Shown in pieces: positions 26,723 through 35,857 of a stretch of 64,000 bases of DNA. The notes beneath the pieces are model-generated. The model saw nothing but the letters and a program-made list of their open reading frames with translations, made no database searches and was not told the DNA's origin. Location of the stretch: the NCBI GenBank assembly GCA_024655945.1, contig JANLFK010000005.1:186317-250316 (forward strand), written 5' to 3'. This DNA is from a candidate division KSB1 bacterium (GTDB taxonomy: Bacteria; Zhuqueibacterota; Zhuqueibacteria; JANLFK01; Oleimicrobiaceae). The position numbers and the translations under genes are program-made. Position 1 is the first letter of the stretch; the number at the start of each line of letters is the position of its first letter.

Positions 26723-27124
26723 GACAGACCCAGGGCGCAAGGGCCACGAGACTCTATCGAGGTTGATTTGCCCGGTGCAGGCGGGCAAACGCCGCCTTGC
26801 CGCCATTCTTCCGGGCCACGGGGGAGAACGGGCTGCTTTTCGCCGTCTTCCCCGATAGGACCCATGCGAGTCGTTTCTGCAGGCGTTTCGGCCATGGTGT
26901 CGCCTCCCACATGAACCGGCCGCGGCCTCGTTCTGGCCCGGTCACAAGTTGGAGGCGGCGCCACGCGACAGGCCGGGGGGCAGTACGCGTGGCTCTCTTC
27001 TGGCGGGTGCAATAGGCAAGATTGTCCTTGCACTCCTGCCCGGGATTTGTTAAATTGGCCTCCCCGAGTTGCGCTGTTCGTTTCCACCATGAAGGACAAA
27101 GCCCTTGCGCAGAAAGGAGCCCCG
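26723..27124. other. Intergenic region between galM and the fucose operon
   Basis: 402 bp. A perfect 8-bp hairpin (TTTGCCCG 26767-26774, CGGGCAAA 26782-26789) lies about 45 bp after galM but lacks a T-tract. A promoter lies at 27028-27056. No gene is apparent. Confidence 0.55.
27028..27056 (+). promoter_or_regulatory. Sigma70-type promoter for the fucose operon
   Basis: TTGCAC (27028-27033), 17-bp spacer, TAAATT (27051-27056). Predicted leader about 60 nt before the fucosidase ATG at 27125. Confidence 0.7.
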
Positions 27125-29197
27125 ATGCGTGAGAACCGACGTATGCGGCAGGGCATCCGCCTTGCAGCCATCGCTGTCTTGTTTGCCATGGTGGGTGCGA
27201 TGAATGCTCAGAAGCTCCCCGAGACCCCGGCCGAACGGGATGCGCGCATGCACTGGTGGCGCGAGGCCCGGTTCGGCCTTTTCATCCACTGGGGGTTGTA
27301 CGCCATCCCTGCCGGCGAGTGGCAGGGCAACACCGAACACGGCGAGTGGATCCTGCACACCGCCCAGATCCCGCTGGAGCAGTACGAACAGTTCCTCCAC
27401 CAGTTCAATCCGGCCAAATTCAACGCCGACCAATGGGTGCGCCTGGCCAAAGAAGCGGGGATGAGGTACATCGTCATCACCAGCAAGCACCACGACGGCT
27501 TCTGCCTGTTTGATTCAAAGCACACGGACTATGACGTGATGTCGACGCCGTTCAAGCGCGACATCATGCGGGAGTTGGCAGAGGCCTGCGCCAAACACGG
27601 CCTGAAGATCTGCTGGTACCACTCCATCATGGACTGGCACCACCCCGACTATCTGCCCAGACGGCCTTGGGAAAAGCGCCCGGCTGTCGGGGCCGACTAT
27701 GCCCGATACCGCCAGTACCTGCACGGCCAAGTCACCGAACTCCTCACCAACTATGGGCCCATCGGCGTCATGTGGTTCGATGGCGAGTGGGAGGATACCT
27801 GGCGCCATGAGTACGGCGTGCAATTGTACAACTTGTGCCGGACGCTGCAACCGCAGGTCATCGTCAACAACCGCGTGGATGTGGGGCGCGAAGGAATGGC
27901 CGGCCTCAACCGCGAGGGGGAATTCGTGGGCGACTTTGGCACGCCGGAGCAGGAGGTGCCGGCTACCGGCCTGCCGGGCGTCGACTGGGAAACCTGCATG
28001 ACCATGAACCGCCACTGGGGCTACAACAAGTTCGACCACGACTGGAAATCCCCCACGGAGCTCATCCGCACGCTGGCGGACATTGCTTCCAAGGGCGGCA
28101 ACTTCCTCCTCAACGTGGGCCCCACACCGGAAGGGGAATTCCCTGAACCGTGCGTGGAACGCCTTAAGGCCATTGGCAGATGGATGCGCGCGAACGGCGA
28201 GGCCATTTACGGCACACAGGCGAGCCCATTTGCGCTGCTGCCGTGGGGCCGCTGCACGCAAAAGGCGCTGACTGGCAAACGCACCCGCCTTTACTTGCAC
28301 GTGTTCGACTGGCCGTCCGACGGCAGCCTCATGGTGCCCGAAATCCTCAACAGGCCGCACAAGGCCTTCCTGCTCGCCGAGCCGCGCAAGCCCCTCAGGG
28401 TAATACGCAAGGAGGATGCGCTGGTCATCCAGGTGCCGGCGCAAGCACCGGACAGCGCGAACTCGGTTGTGGTGCTGGACATCGATGGGCCGCCGCAGGT
28501 AGTTCGTCCCCCGCTCATCGAGGCAGAAAACGACATCTTCATCGACTCGCTCGCCGTGCGCATCACCTCCCCGCTGCAAGGGCTGGAGGTGCGCCACACC
28601 ACCGACGGCAGCGAACCCACTGCCCGCTCGCCGCTGGCCACGGGCCCCCTGCGGCTGACCGCGACAACCACCGTCAAAGCTCGGTGCTTTCGAGGCAAAA
28701 AGGCGCTTTCCGCGGTCAGCCAGGCCGATTTTTTGAAAGTGCCTGCCATACCTGCAGCGCACATCGCTGGCCTGGTGAACGGGCTGCGCTACGAGTTCTA
28801 CCACGGCGTGTGGGACGTGCTGCCTGACTTTGACTCGCTGACCCCGGTCAAATCGGGCACGGTGTCCACATTCGACTTTGCGCCGCGCGACACCAGCGAG
28901 CACTTTGCCTTCCGCTACACCGGCTTCGTGCACGTCCCCAAGGACGGCGTGTACCGATTCTTCACCGTGTCTGATGACGGCAGTTGCCTCTTCGTCGCCG
29001 GACAGCAGGTAGTGGACAACGACGGGCTGCATGGCGCGCTGGAGCGCAGCGGAGCAATTCCCTTGGCGGCAGGCTTCCACCCGATCACGGTCACCTTTTT
29101 CGAAAGGACGGGGGGCGACCTGTTGGAAGTGCTGTGGGCCGGACCAGGAATTGACAAGCAGCCCATTCCCGCCGCAGCCCTATTTCATCGTCCCTGA
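27125..29197 (+). CDS. GH29 alpha-L-fucosidase with C-terminal FN3-like and PA14 domains
   Basis: A 690-residue exported retaining fucosidase. A signal peptide is followed by the GH29 barrel (about 30-370): WWREARFGLFIHWGLY, TSKHHDGFCLFDS, and the nucleophile D219 in MWFDGEWED. A beta domain, a chitobiase-type FN3-like domain (about 469-540) and a PA14 domain (about 553-690) follow. The last module closely resembles that of the GH2 enzyme upstream (both have VDNDGLHGA and a KQP...LFH end). The ATG at 27125 has AAAGGAG upstream. It heads a fucose operon with the kinase, isomerase and fuculokinase-type genes and supplies L-fucose by cleaving terminal alpha-fucosyl residues. Confidence 0.93.
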   Translation: MRENRRMRQGIRLAAIAVLFAMVGAMNAQKLPETPAERDARMHWWREARFGLFIHWGLYAIPAGEWQGNTEHGEWILHTAQIPLEQYEQFLHQFNPAKFNADQWVRLAKEAGMRYIVITSKHHDGFCLFDSKHTDYDVMSTPFKRDIMRELAEACAKHGLKICWYHSIMDWHHPDYLPRRPWEKRPAVGADYARYRQYLHGQVTELLTNYGPIGVMWFDGEWEDTWRHEYGVQLYNLCRTLQPQVIVNNRVDVGREGMAGLNREGEFVGDFGTPEQEVPATGLPGVDWETCMTMNRHWGYNKFDHDWKSPTELIRTLADIASKGGNFLLNVGPTPEGEFPEPCVERLKAIGRWMRANGEAIYGTQASPFALLPWGRCTQKALTGKRTRLYLHVFDWPSDGSLMVPEILNRPHKAFLLAEPRKPLRVIRKEDALVIQVPAQAPDSANSVVVLDIDGPPQVVRPPLIEAENDIFIDSLAVRITSPLQGLEVRHTTDGSEPTARSPLATGPLRLTATTTVKARCFRGKKALSAVSQADFLKVPAIPAAHIAGLVNGLRYEFYHGVWDVLPDFDSLTPVKSGTVSTFDFAPRDTSEHFAFRYTGFVHVPKDGVYRFFTVSDDGSCLFVAGQQVVDNDGLHGALERSGAIPLAAGFHPITVTFFERTGGDLLEVLWAGPGIDKQPIPAAALFHRP

Positions 29198-29226
29198 CCG
29201 AGGCCAAGCCAAGGAGCAGCGCAGCC

Positions 29227-30429
29227 GTGAACCTCATCATTTGCAACATCGGCTCCACCAGTCTAAAGTTCCAGCTGTTGGAGATGCCGGCGGAGACCGA
29301 GCGGGCGCGCGGCCACGTGGAGCGCATCGCTTCCGCGGAGGCCACGCTCACCTTCTGGGTGGCCGGTACACAGGTGGCACGCAGCACCGCAGCCATTGGC
29401 AGTCACCGCGAGGCCGTGCAGCAGGCCCTCCATTTTCTCACCGGCCCACCCCACCGTGTGCTCAGCAGCCTGGCGCAGATCGACGGCGTGGGGTTCAAGA
29501 CGGTGCAGGCCGGCGAGCTGAGCGGCTCGGTACTCCTCACGGATCAAGTTCTCCAGGCCATGGAGGACTTTGCCGAGCTTGCGCCTGCGCACAACCCGCC
29601 TTACTTGGCAGCTATCCGTATGTTTCGGGAGCTGCTGCCGGCCACCCCCCTTGTGGGCGTGTTCGAGCCTGGTTTCCATGCGGCAGCCCCGGACTATGCC
29701 AAAGTCTACGGCGCGCCCTACGAGTGGTTCGCGAAATTTGGCGTGCGGCGCTACGGCTACCACGGGGCCTCGCACCGCTTTGTCGCCCAGGAGACAGTCA
29801 GGGTGCTCAACCTCCCTCCAGACCGACATCGCATCATCTCCTGCCATCTGGGCGGCTCCTCCTCCCTGTGCGCCATCAGGAACGGCGTATCCATCGATAC
29901 CTCCATGGGCTTCACGCCGCAATCGGGGCTCATCCAGGGAACGCGCATCGGCGACATGGACCCGTTCGTGCTGCCGTACATCATGAAGAAAAGGGGCATC
30001 ACCCTGGAGCAGGCGCTGCAAGAGTGCAGCAAGGACGGAGGGCTGAAAGGCCTGTCCGGGATTTCGGAGGACATGCGCGACATCAAGGCGGCCGTCGCCC
30101 GTGGCGACCAGCGGGCGTTGTTGGCGAGGAACAAGTTCATCTACGACAGCAAGCGGTACATCGGCGAGTACCTGGTGCTTCTGGAGGGGATCGATGCCAT
30201 CGCCTTTGCCGGCGGAATTGGGCAGTGTGATGCCGAGCTCCGCGCCGAGGTGCTGGCGTCGTTGGCTTTCTTGGGCATGAAGGTGGACCACGAACGCAAC
30301 CAGGCCCACGGCCCGGTCATTTCCGCCGAAGACTCGCGCATTGCGGCGCTGGTAGTGCACACCAATGAAGAGTTGGTGGTGGCGCGCGAAACCATGCGGG
30401 TCATCCAGTCGATAGAAACAGTCCAGTGA
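29227..30429 (+). CDS. Acetate/propionate kinase family protein
   Basis: A 400-residue member of the acetokinase (ASKHA) family, with the usual length. Visible blocks are NIGSTSLKFQL at the N-terminus, YGYHGASHRFVAQE in the middle, DTSMGF and GGIGQ near the C-terminus. The phosphate-loop block normally reading HLGNGAS is HLGGSSS here. The start is a GTG at 29227 with AAGGAG 10 bp upstream. It lies 29 bp after the fucosidase and 48 bp before fucI. A role in energy conservation from the propionyl-phosphate or acetyl-phosphate made at the end of fucose breakdown, as for PduW, is an inference. Confidence 0.85.
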   Translation: MNLIICNIGSTSLKFQLLEMPAETERARGHVERIASAEATLTFWVAGTQVARSTAAIGSHREAVQQALHFLTGPPHRVLSSLAQIDGVGFKTVQAGELSGSVLLTDQVLQAMEDFAELAPAHNPPYLAAIRMFRELLPATPLVGVFEPGFHAAAPDYAKVYGAPYEWFAKFGVRRYGYHGASHRFVAQETVRVLNLPPDRHRIISCHLGGSSSLCAIRNGVSIDTSMGFTPQSGLIQGTRIGDMDPFVLPYIMKKRGITLEQALQECSKDGGLKGLSGISEDMRDIKAAVARGDQRALLARNKFIYDSKRYIGEYLVLLEGIDAIAFAGGIGQCDAELRAEVLASLAFLGMKVDHERNQAHGPVISAEDSRIAALVVHTNEELVVARETMRVIQSIETVQ

Positions 30430-30477
30430 AGCACCGATGAGGAACCAAATTCTTAGGCAAAAGGAGAGCGAGACACC

Positions 30478-32295
30478 ATGGCAGTGACAAGTGACTTTCT
30501 CCAGGTTGCCCCACGCAATCGGCTGCGCGGGACGCTTCCCAAAATAGGGATCAGGCCGGTGATCGACGGCCGCCGTCAGGGGGTGCGCGAATCCCTGGAG
30601 GCACAGACCATGCAGATGGCGCGCAATGCCGCTCGTCTGCTCACCGAGATCCTGCGCCACGCCAACGGCCTGCCCGTGGAGTGCGTCATAGCCGATACCT
30701 GCATCGGCGGCGTGGCCGAAGCGGCCGCTGCGGCGGAAAAGTTCGCGCGCGAGGGCGTGGGCGTGTCGCTCACGGTCACCCCCTGTTGGTGCTACGGCAC
30801 CGAGGTGATGGACACCGATCCCTTGACGCCGAAGGCGGTTTGGGGACTCAACGGCACGGAGCGGCCCGGGGCCGTCTACTTGGCGGCGGCGTTGGCTGGC
30901 TACAGCCAATTGGGCCTGCCTGCGTTTGCCATCTATGGCCGCGACGTGCAAGACGCCGACGAGACCAGAATCCCGGATGATGTGGCCGACAAGCTGCTGC
31001 GCTTTGCCAAGGCAGGGCTGGCCGTGGCCACCATGCGCGGCACCTCCTACTTGGCGATGGGCGGCGTGTCCATGGGCATCGCCGGCTCCATCGTCGACCC
31101 CGGCTTTCTCTTGCACTATCTGGGGATGCGCTATGAGCACGTGGACATGAGCGAGTTCGTCCGTCGGCTGGAGCAGAAGATTTTCGATCCGGAGGAGTTC
31201 CCCCGCGCCCTGACCTGGGTGAAGAAGTACTGCCAGGAAGGCGAGGACCCCAACCCGCCGGAGGGGCAGCACAGCCGGGAGCGCAAGGACTGGGAATGGG
31301 AGACCGTGGTCAAGATGACCATGATCGCCCGCGACCTCATGGCGGGCAATCCTCGCTTGGCAGAGCTGGGCTATGGCGAGGAGGCGCTCGGCCACAACGC
31401 CCTGCTGGCCGGGTTCCAGGGGCAAAGGCAGTGGACCGACCACTTTCCCAATGGCGACTTTTTGGAGGCAATGCTCAACTCCTCGTTCGACTGGAACGGC
31501 ATTCGCCAGCCTTACCTTGTTGCCACGGAGAACGATTGCCTGAACGGGGTAGCGATGCTCTTTGGCCATCTGCTCACCGACACGGCGCAGATTTTTGCCG
31601 ACGTGCGCACCTACTGGAGTCCGGCCGCGGTGCAGCGCGTGACCGGCAAGAAACTCAGCGGCCGCGCCGAGAACGGTATCATTCACCTCATCAACTCCGG
31701 CTCCGCCTGTTTGGACGGCTGCGGCCAGCAACGGCGGGGCGGCAAGCCGGCGATCAAGCCCTTCTGGGAAATCACCCCAGAGGAGGCCAAGGCATGTTTA
31801 GAGGCGACGCGCTGGTGCCCGGCAGACCTCGGCTACTTCCGAGGCGGCGGGTTCTCTTCGCAGTTCCTCACTGTGGGCGAGATGCCGGTAACCATGTCGC
31901 GCGTGAACATAGTGAGCGGCCTGGGGCCGGTCCTGCAAATTGCTGAGGGCTACACGGTGGACCTGCCCTTGGAGGTGCACCGCACCTTAGACCGCAGGAC
32001 CAATCCCACCTGGCCGACCACCTGGTTCGTGCCGGTGCTCAATGGCGAAGGCCCTTTCACCGACGTCTATTCGGTCATGGCCAACTGGGGAGCCAACCAC
32101 GGCGCCGTCAGCTACGGGCACATCGGCGACCGCCTCATCACCTTAGCCGCCATGCTGCGCATTCCGGTAGCGATGCACAATGTGCCGCGCGAGCGCATCT
32201 TCAGGCCAAGCGCCTGGGGGGCCTTTGGCACCAAGGACCTGGAGGGAGCTGACTTTCGCGCCTGCAAGAACTTTGGGCCGCTCTACGGTCGGTAA
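30478..32295 (+). CDS. fucI: L-fucose isomerase
   Basis: A 605-residue aldose-ketose isomerase converting L-fucose to L-fuculose, close to the roughly 590-residue E. coli enzyme. The N-terminal domain ([18 protein letters not shown]) and the Mn-binding C-terminal half ([32 protein letters not shown]) are typical of FucI/AraA-like enzymes. D-arabinose may be an alternative substrate, as in related enzymes. AGGAG precedes the ATG. It follows the kinase gene by 48 bp and precedes the sugar kinase by 27 bp. Confidence 0.95.
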   Translation: MAVTSDFLQVAPRNRLRGTLPKIGIRPVIDGRRQGVRESLEAQTMQMARNAARLLTEILRHANGLPVECVIADTCIGGVAEAAAAAEKFAREGVGVSLTVTPCWCYGTEVMDTDPLTPKAVWGLNGTERPGAVYLAAALAGYSQLGLPAFAIYGRDVQDADETRIPDDVADKLLRFAKAGLAVATMRGTSYLAMGGVSMGIAGSIVDPGFLLHYLGMRYEHVDMSEFVRRLEQKIFDPEEFPRALTWVKKYCQEGEDPNPPEGQHSRERKDWEWETVVKMTMIARDLMAGNPRLAELGYGEEALGHNALLAGFQGQRQWTDHFPNGDFLEAMLNSSFDWNGIRQPYLVATENDCLNGVAMLFGHLLTDTAQIFADVRTYWSPAAVQRVTGKKLSGRAENGIIHLINSGSACLDGCGQQRRGGKPAIKPFWEITPEEAKACLEATRWCPADLGYFRGGGFSSQFLTVGEMPVTMSRVNIVSGLGPVLQIAEGYTVDLPLEVHRTLDRRTNPTWPTTWFVPVLNGEGPFTDVYSVMANWGANHGAVSYGHIGDRLITLAAMLRIPVAMHNVPRERIFRPSAWGAFGTKDLEGADFRACKNFGPLYGR

Positions 32296-32322
32296 TCGCC
32301 AAACAAGCACGAGGCAGCGACC

Positions 32323-33798
32323 ATGGCAGCGCGGAAATACTTGGCCTTTGACTTTGGCGCAGAAAGCGGACGGGCAATGCTGGGGTTAGTCGACGAGCGC
32401 TCCATCCAACTTGCCGAACTGCACCGCTTTGCCAACCGGCAGGTGACACGCGACGGCCACCTCCACTGGGATTTGGCCTACTTGCGCGGCGAGCTCGAGC
32501 GCGGGCTCGCTGCGGCTGCTGCAGCCGGGCACAAAGAGCTAGCTGGCATCGGGGTTGACACCTGGGGCGTGGACTTTGGCCTGTTGGATGCTGACGATCG
32601 CCTGCTGAGTGACCCCTACGCCTACCGCGACAGCCGCACCGCAGGGGTGATGGAAGAGGTATTTGCCACCATTCCGCGCGAGGAGCTCTACCGGCTCACC
32701 GGCAGCCAGTTCATGCAGTTCAACTCCCTGTTCCAGTTGGTGTGCACGGCACGCAGAGAGCCTGAGGTCTTGGCCCGCGCCCGCACGCTCCTCTTCATGC
32801 CCGACCTATTCAACTTTTTCATGACCGGCGAGAAGAGCTGCGAGTACACCATTGCCTCCACCTCGCAGATGCTCAACGCGCGCACGCGCACCTGGGAAGA
32901 GGCGCTTTTCTCCCGCCTGGGTCTGCCCCGCCAGCTTGTCCTGCCGCTGACTGCTCCCGGCACCCGCCTTGCGCCGCTGTCTGAGCAAGTGGCAGCCCGT
33001 GTGGGTTTGCCCCGCGTGCAAGTCATCGCCCCAGCCTGCCACGACACCGCCAGCGCCGTGGCTGCGGTGCCAGCCGGCCAGGGCTCCTGGGCCTACCTCA
33101 GCTCCGGCACTTGGTCGCTTCTGGGCGTGGAGCTGCAGGAACCGATGATCAGCGAGCTTTCCCTGCAAGGCAATTTTACCAACGAAGGCGGGGTGGGCGG
33201 CACGATCCGCTTCCTGCGCAACACCATGGGGCTGTGGCTTCTGCAGCGCTGCCGACGCGACTGGGAAAGGTCGGGCAGATCGATGAGTTACGACGAGTTG
33301 GTGGCGCTGGCCAAAGACGCCCAACCCTTTGCCACCCTGGTGGACCCCGACGATGCCTCGTTCCTGAATCCACCGGACATGCCCGCGGCCATTCGCGACT
33401 TTGCGCTGAAGACCGGCCAGCAACCACCGCAGAGCAAGGGCGGCTTCGTGCGCTGCGTTTTGGAAAGTCTGGCCCTCAAGTATCGCTTCCTGGTCGAGAG
33501 GCTGAGGTTCATCACTGGCGTGCAGCCGGAAGTGCTGCACATCGTAGGCGGGGGCTCACAGAACGAGCTCCTCAACCAGTTCACAGCCGACGCCACCGGG
33601 CTTCCAGTGTTGGCCGGACCGGTGGAGGCCACCGCCTTGGGCAACATCGCCGTGCAGGCCATTGCCACGGGGCAGTTGGCTTCGCTTGCAGAGGCGCGCG
33701 AACTGATTGCGCGCTCCTTCCCGCTCAAGGAGTACCGGCCTCAGCACAGGGCAGCCTGGGACGAGGCGTACGGCCGCGCGGCACCGCTGTTCCACTGA
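32323..33798 (+). CDS. FGGY-family L-fuculokinase/rhamnulokinase
   Basis: A 491-residue FGGY carbohydrate kinase of the RhaB type. The N-terminal phosphate motif is FDFGAESGR. Sugar-contacting regions include GVDTWGVDFGLL and the second domain carries SSGTWSLLG and HIVGGGSQNELLNQ. Homology is nearer to rhamnulokinase than to E. coli FucK, but with L-fucose isomerase next door the probable substrate is L-fuculose. No fuculose-1-phosphate aldolase lies in the window, so the pathway must be completed elsewhere. GAGGCAGCGACC precedes the ATG. Confidence 0.88.
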   Translation: MAARKYLAFDFGAESGRAMLGLVDERSIQLAELHRFANRQVTRDGHLHWDLAYLRGELERGLAAAAAAGHKELAGIGVDTWGVDFGLLDADDRLLSDPYAYRDSRTAGVMEEVFATIPREELYRLTGSQFMQFNSLFQLVCTARREPEVLARARTLLFMPDLFNFFMTGEKSCEYTIASTSQMLNARTRTWEEALFSRLGLPRQLVLPLTAPGTRLAPLSEQVAARVGLPRVQVIAPACHDTASAVAAVPAGQGSWAYLSSGTWSLLGVELQEPMISELSLQGNFTNEGGVGGTIRFLRNTMGLWLLQRCRRDWERSGRSMSYDELVALAKDAQPFATLVDPDDASFLNPPDMPAAIRDFALKTGQQPPQSKGGFVRCVLESLALKYRFLVERLRFITGVQPEVLHIVGGGSQNELLNQFTADATGLPVLAGPVEATALGNIAVQAIATGQLASLAEARELIARSFPLKEYRPQHRAAWDEAYGRAAPLFH

Positions 33799-34167
33799 CC
33801 TTGCACCAAGGGAGGCCCGGAATCTTTGGCAAGCGGTAAGCAACCGGAATCGCGCTCCTCGGGGGGAGACGCCGGCAGGCGCGCATCTCAGGCACGGGGC
33901 CATTGCTCCGCAATGAGCTCCTCCGAGGAGAGCTCGCCCGCACCGGGTAGCAGCAGAAGGAACCGCTACCTCGCGCGTCCCAAAGGAGCAAGCCGCGCTT
34001 CGCCACAGTGAGGCTGGAGCGCACTGCTATTCGCCGTAGCCGCGCCAACGCCGCTTTCGAGGCAGGCTGAGGGGTGGCGAAGCTGGAGGGGGTTGAGGCG
34101 GTTTGATTGCTGGCTTCGTCACTGGCGTCCATGGTTCTGTTAGACATTCGCCGAAGGAAGAACGCGC
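33799..34167. other. Intergenic region between sugar kinase and symporter
   Basis: 369 bp. It holds a small hairpin (CATTGC 33901-33906, GCAATG 33910-33915) next to an imperfect one around GAGCTC repeats (33914-33934). No gene or clear promoter was seen, so the symporter may be on the fucose transcript or have its own start. Confidence 0.45.
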
Positions 34168-35832
34168 ATGGGACTGACATGGATCGATTTGGTGGTCTTC
34201 ACCGGCTTCTTGGGCGCGGTCATGGCGGTATCGCTCTACGCCGGCCGTCGCGAGCAGACCTCTGAGGACTATTTCCTTGCCGGTCGCAAGCTGACCTGGT
34301 ACCTGGTGGGCTTTTCGCTCATCGCGTCGAACATTTCCACGGAACACTTTGTGGGCATGGCCGGCTCTGCCTTCGGGCGCGTGGGGCTGGCCATAGCCAG
34401 CTACGAGTGGATGGCAGCCATCACCCTGGTGATCGTGGCGTGGTGGCTTCTGCCCATCTTCCTCAAGGCCGGCATCTACACCATGCCGGAGTTCTTGGAG
34501 TACCGCTACGATGTGGCCACGCGCACCATCATGGCCACCTACATCATGGCGGCCTATGTTGTGGTGCTGTTGGCCACGGTTCTCTACAGCGGGGCCGTGG
34601 CGCTCAACGCCATCTTCGACATACCGCGCCTCTTCGTGCAACGGTTCGGCATGGAGCAGGCGCGCGCCGAGCACTGGGCAAACATCACCGGCATCTGGCT
34701 CATCGGCATCATCGCCGGCAGCTACACGATCTACGGTGGGCTCAAGTCGGTGGTGTGGTCCGACCTAATCCAGGGCGCAGGGCTGCTCATCGGCGGGGCG
34801 CTGGTTACGATCTTGGGACTGACTTTCCTCGGGCACGGCAACATTTTCCACGGCTGGCAGAGCTTTGCCAGTGCCAATGCCCACAAGCTCCACGTGGTGC
34901 TCCCCTGGAACGATCCGGATGTGCCGTGGCTTGCGGTCTTTGTCGGGGGCCTGTGGATTCCCAACCTCTTCTATTGGGGCCTCAACCAATTCATAAGCCA
35001 ACGCACCTTGGGGGCAAAGAGTGTGGCTGAGGGGCAAAAGGGCATCATGTTGGCGGCGCTGCTCAAGCTCTGCATCCCCTTCATCATCGTCATCCCCGGC
35101 ATCATGGCTTACCAGCTCTTCGGCAGCGAGATCACCGTGGCCGACAAGGCTTATCCGCACATGATCAGCAAGCTCCTGCCGCCCCAGCTTCGTGGGGTCA
35201 TGTTGGCCGCCCTTGCCGGCGCGGTGATGAGCACCTTCAACTCCGGGTTGAATTCGGCCTCGACGATTTTCACCATCGACATCTACGCCAAGTACCTCAG
35301 GCCGCAGGCTTCGGCGCGCCACCTGGTGCGCGCGGGCAGGCTGGTGACCACGGTGATTGTCGTGGTCGCCTGCCTGTGGGCGCCCATCATCTCCAAGTTC
35401 AAGGGCGTGTTCAGCTACATTCAAGAGATTTGGGGCTTTATCTCGCCGGGAATTGTCGCCGCGTTTCTGGTGGGGTTAGTGGTCAAGAAGGCGCCCCCTG
35501 CCGCAGGCAAGGCGGCCATGCTCATCGGCTTGCCGCTGTACGGCTTCTGCCGCTTCGGGCGCTTCATCTGGCACATCCCCGGCCTGCAGAATTTTGCTCC
35601 TGGCGCTTATCGCGCAGTGGCGGCTTTCAACTCGTGGGCTTTTCTTCATCACATGGCGTTGGTGTTCATCGTGCTGGCCATCTGCATGCTCATCATCACC
35701 CGGGCGCGGCCGCTGCAGAGGCCGGTGACGCTGCCCGTTTCCTCCCTGGACACGCGCAACCACCCGCACGTGTACCTGATGGGCGCCGTGGTCATCGCCC
35801 TCACGGTGACGCTGTACGCCATTTTCTGGTGA
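34168..35832 (+). CDS. Sodium/solute symporter (SSS family), probable fucose transporter
   Basis: A 554-residue membrane protein of the SSS/SGLT family with about 14 hydrophobic segments. Family signatures are AGRREQTSEDYFLAGRKLTW near the N-terminus, SNISTEHFVGMAG, and the GSYTIYGGLKSVVWSDLIQ loop. SSS transporters bring in sugars, amino acids or vitamins with Na+. Placement after the L-fucose genes suggests L-fucose or a related sugar, but substrate is inferred. GAAGGAAG lies before the ATG. The decarboxylase gene starts 25 bp downstream. Confidence 0.88.
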   Translation: MGLTWIDLVVFTGFLGAVMAVSLYAGRREQTSEDYFLAGRKLTWYLVGFSLIASNISTEHFVGMAGSAFGRVGLAIASYEWMAAITLVIVAWWLLPIFLKAGIYTMPEFLEYRYDVATRTIMATYIMAAYVVVLLATVLYSGAVALNAIFDIPRLFVQRFGMEQARAEHWANITGIWLIGIIAGSYTIYGGLKSVVWSDLIQGAGLLIGGALVTILGLTFLGHGNIFHGWQSFASANAHKLHVVLPWNDPDVPWLAVFVGGLWIPNLFYWGLNQFISQRTLGAKSVAEGQKGIMLAALLKLCIPFIIVIPGIMAYQLFGSEITVADKAYPHMISKLLPPQLRGVMLAALAGAVMSTFNSGLNSASTIFTIDIYAKYLRPQASARHLVRAGRLVTTVIVVVACLWAPIISKFKGVFSYIQEIWGFISPGIVAAFLVGLVVKKAPPAAGKAAMLIGLPLYGFCRFGRFIWHIPGLQNFAPGAYRAVAAFNSWAFLHHMALVFIVLAICMLIITRARPLQRPVTLPVSSLDTRNHPHVYLMGAVVIALTVTLYAIFW

Positions 35833-35857
35833 CGAACACAGAACGATGAGGAGCACC

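Noticed and set aside
23933-26806. 957-residue open frame on the minus strand opposite the GH2 and galM genes
   Set aside because: It is antisense to two genes with clear catalytic motifs, has no recognisable domain and reflects GC-rich codon bias.
29263-31731. 822-residue open frame on the minus strand opposite the AckA-like and fucI genes
   Set aside because: Antisense shadow of well-supported genes; no family motif, no ribosome-binding site.
27000-34000. Polysaccharide utilisation locus of the SusC/SusD type
   Set aside because: No SusC- or SusD-like gene occurs; uptake appears to rely on an SSS symporter.
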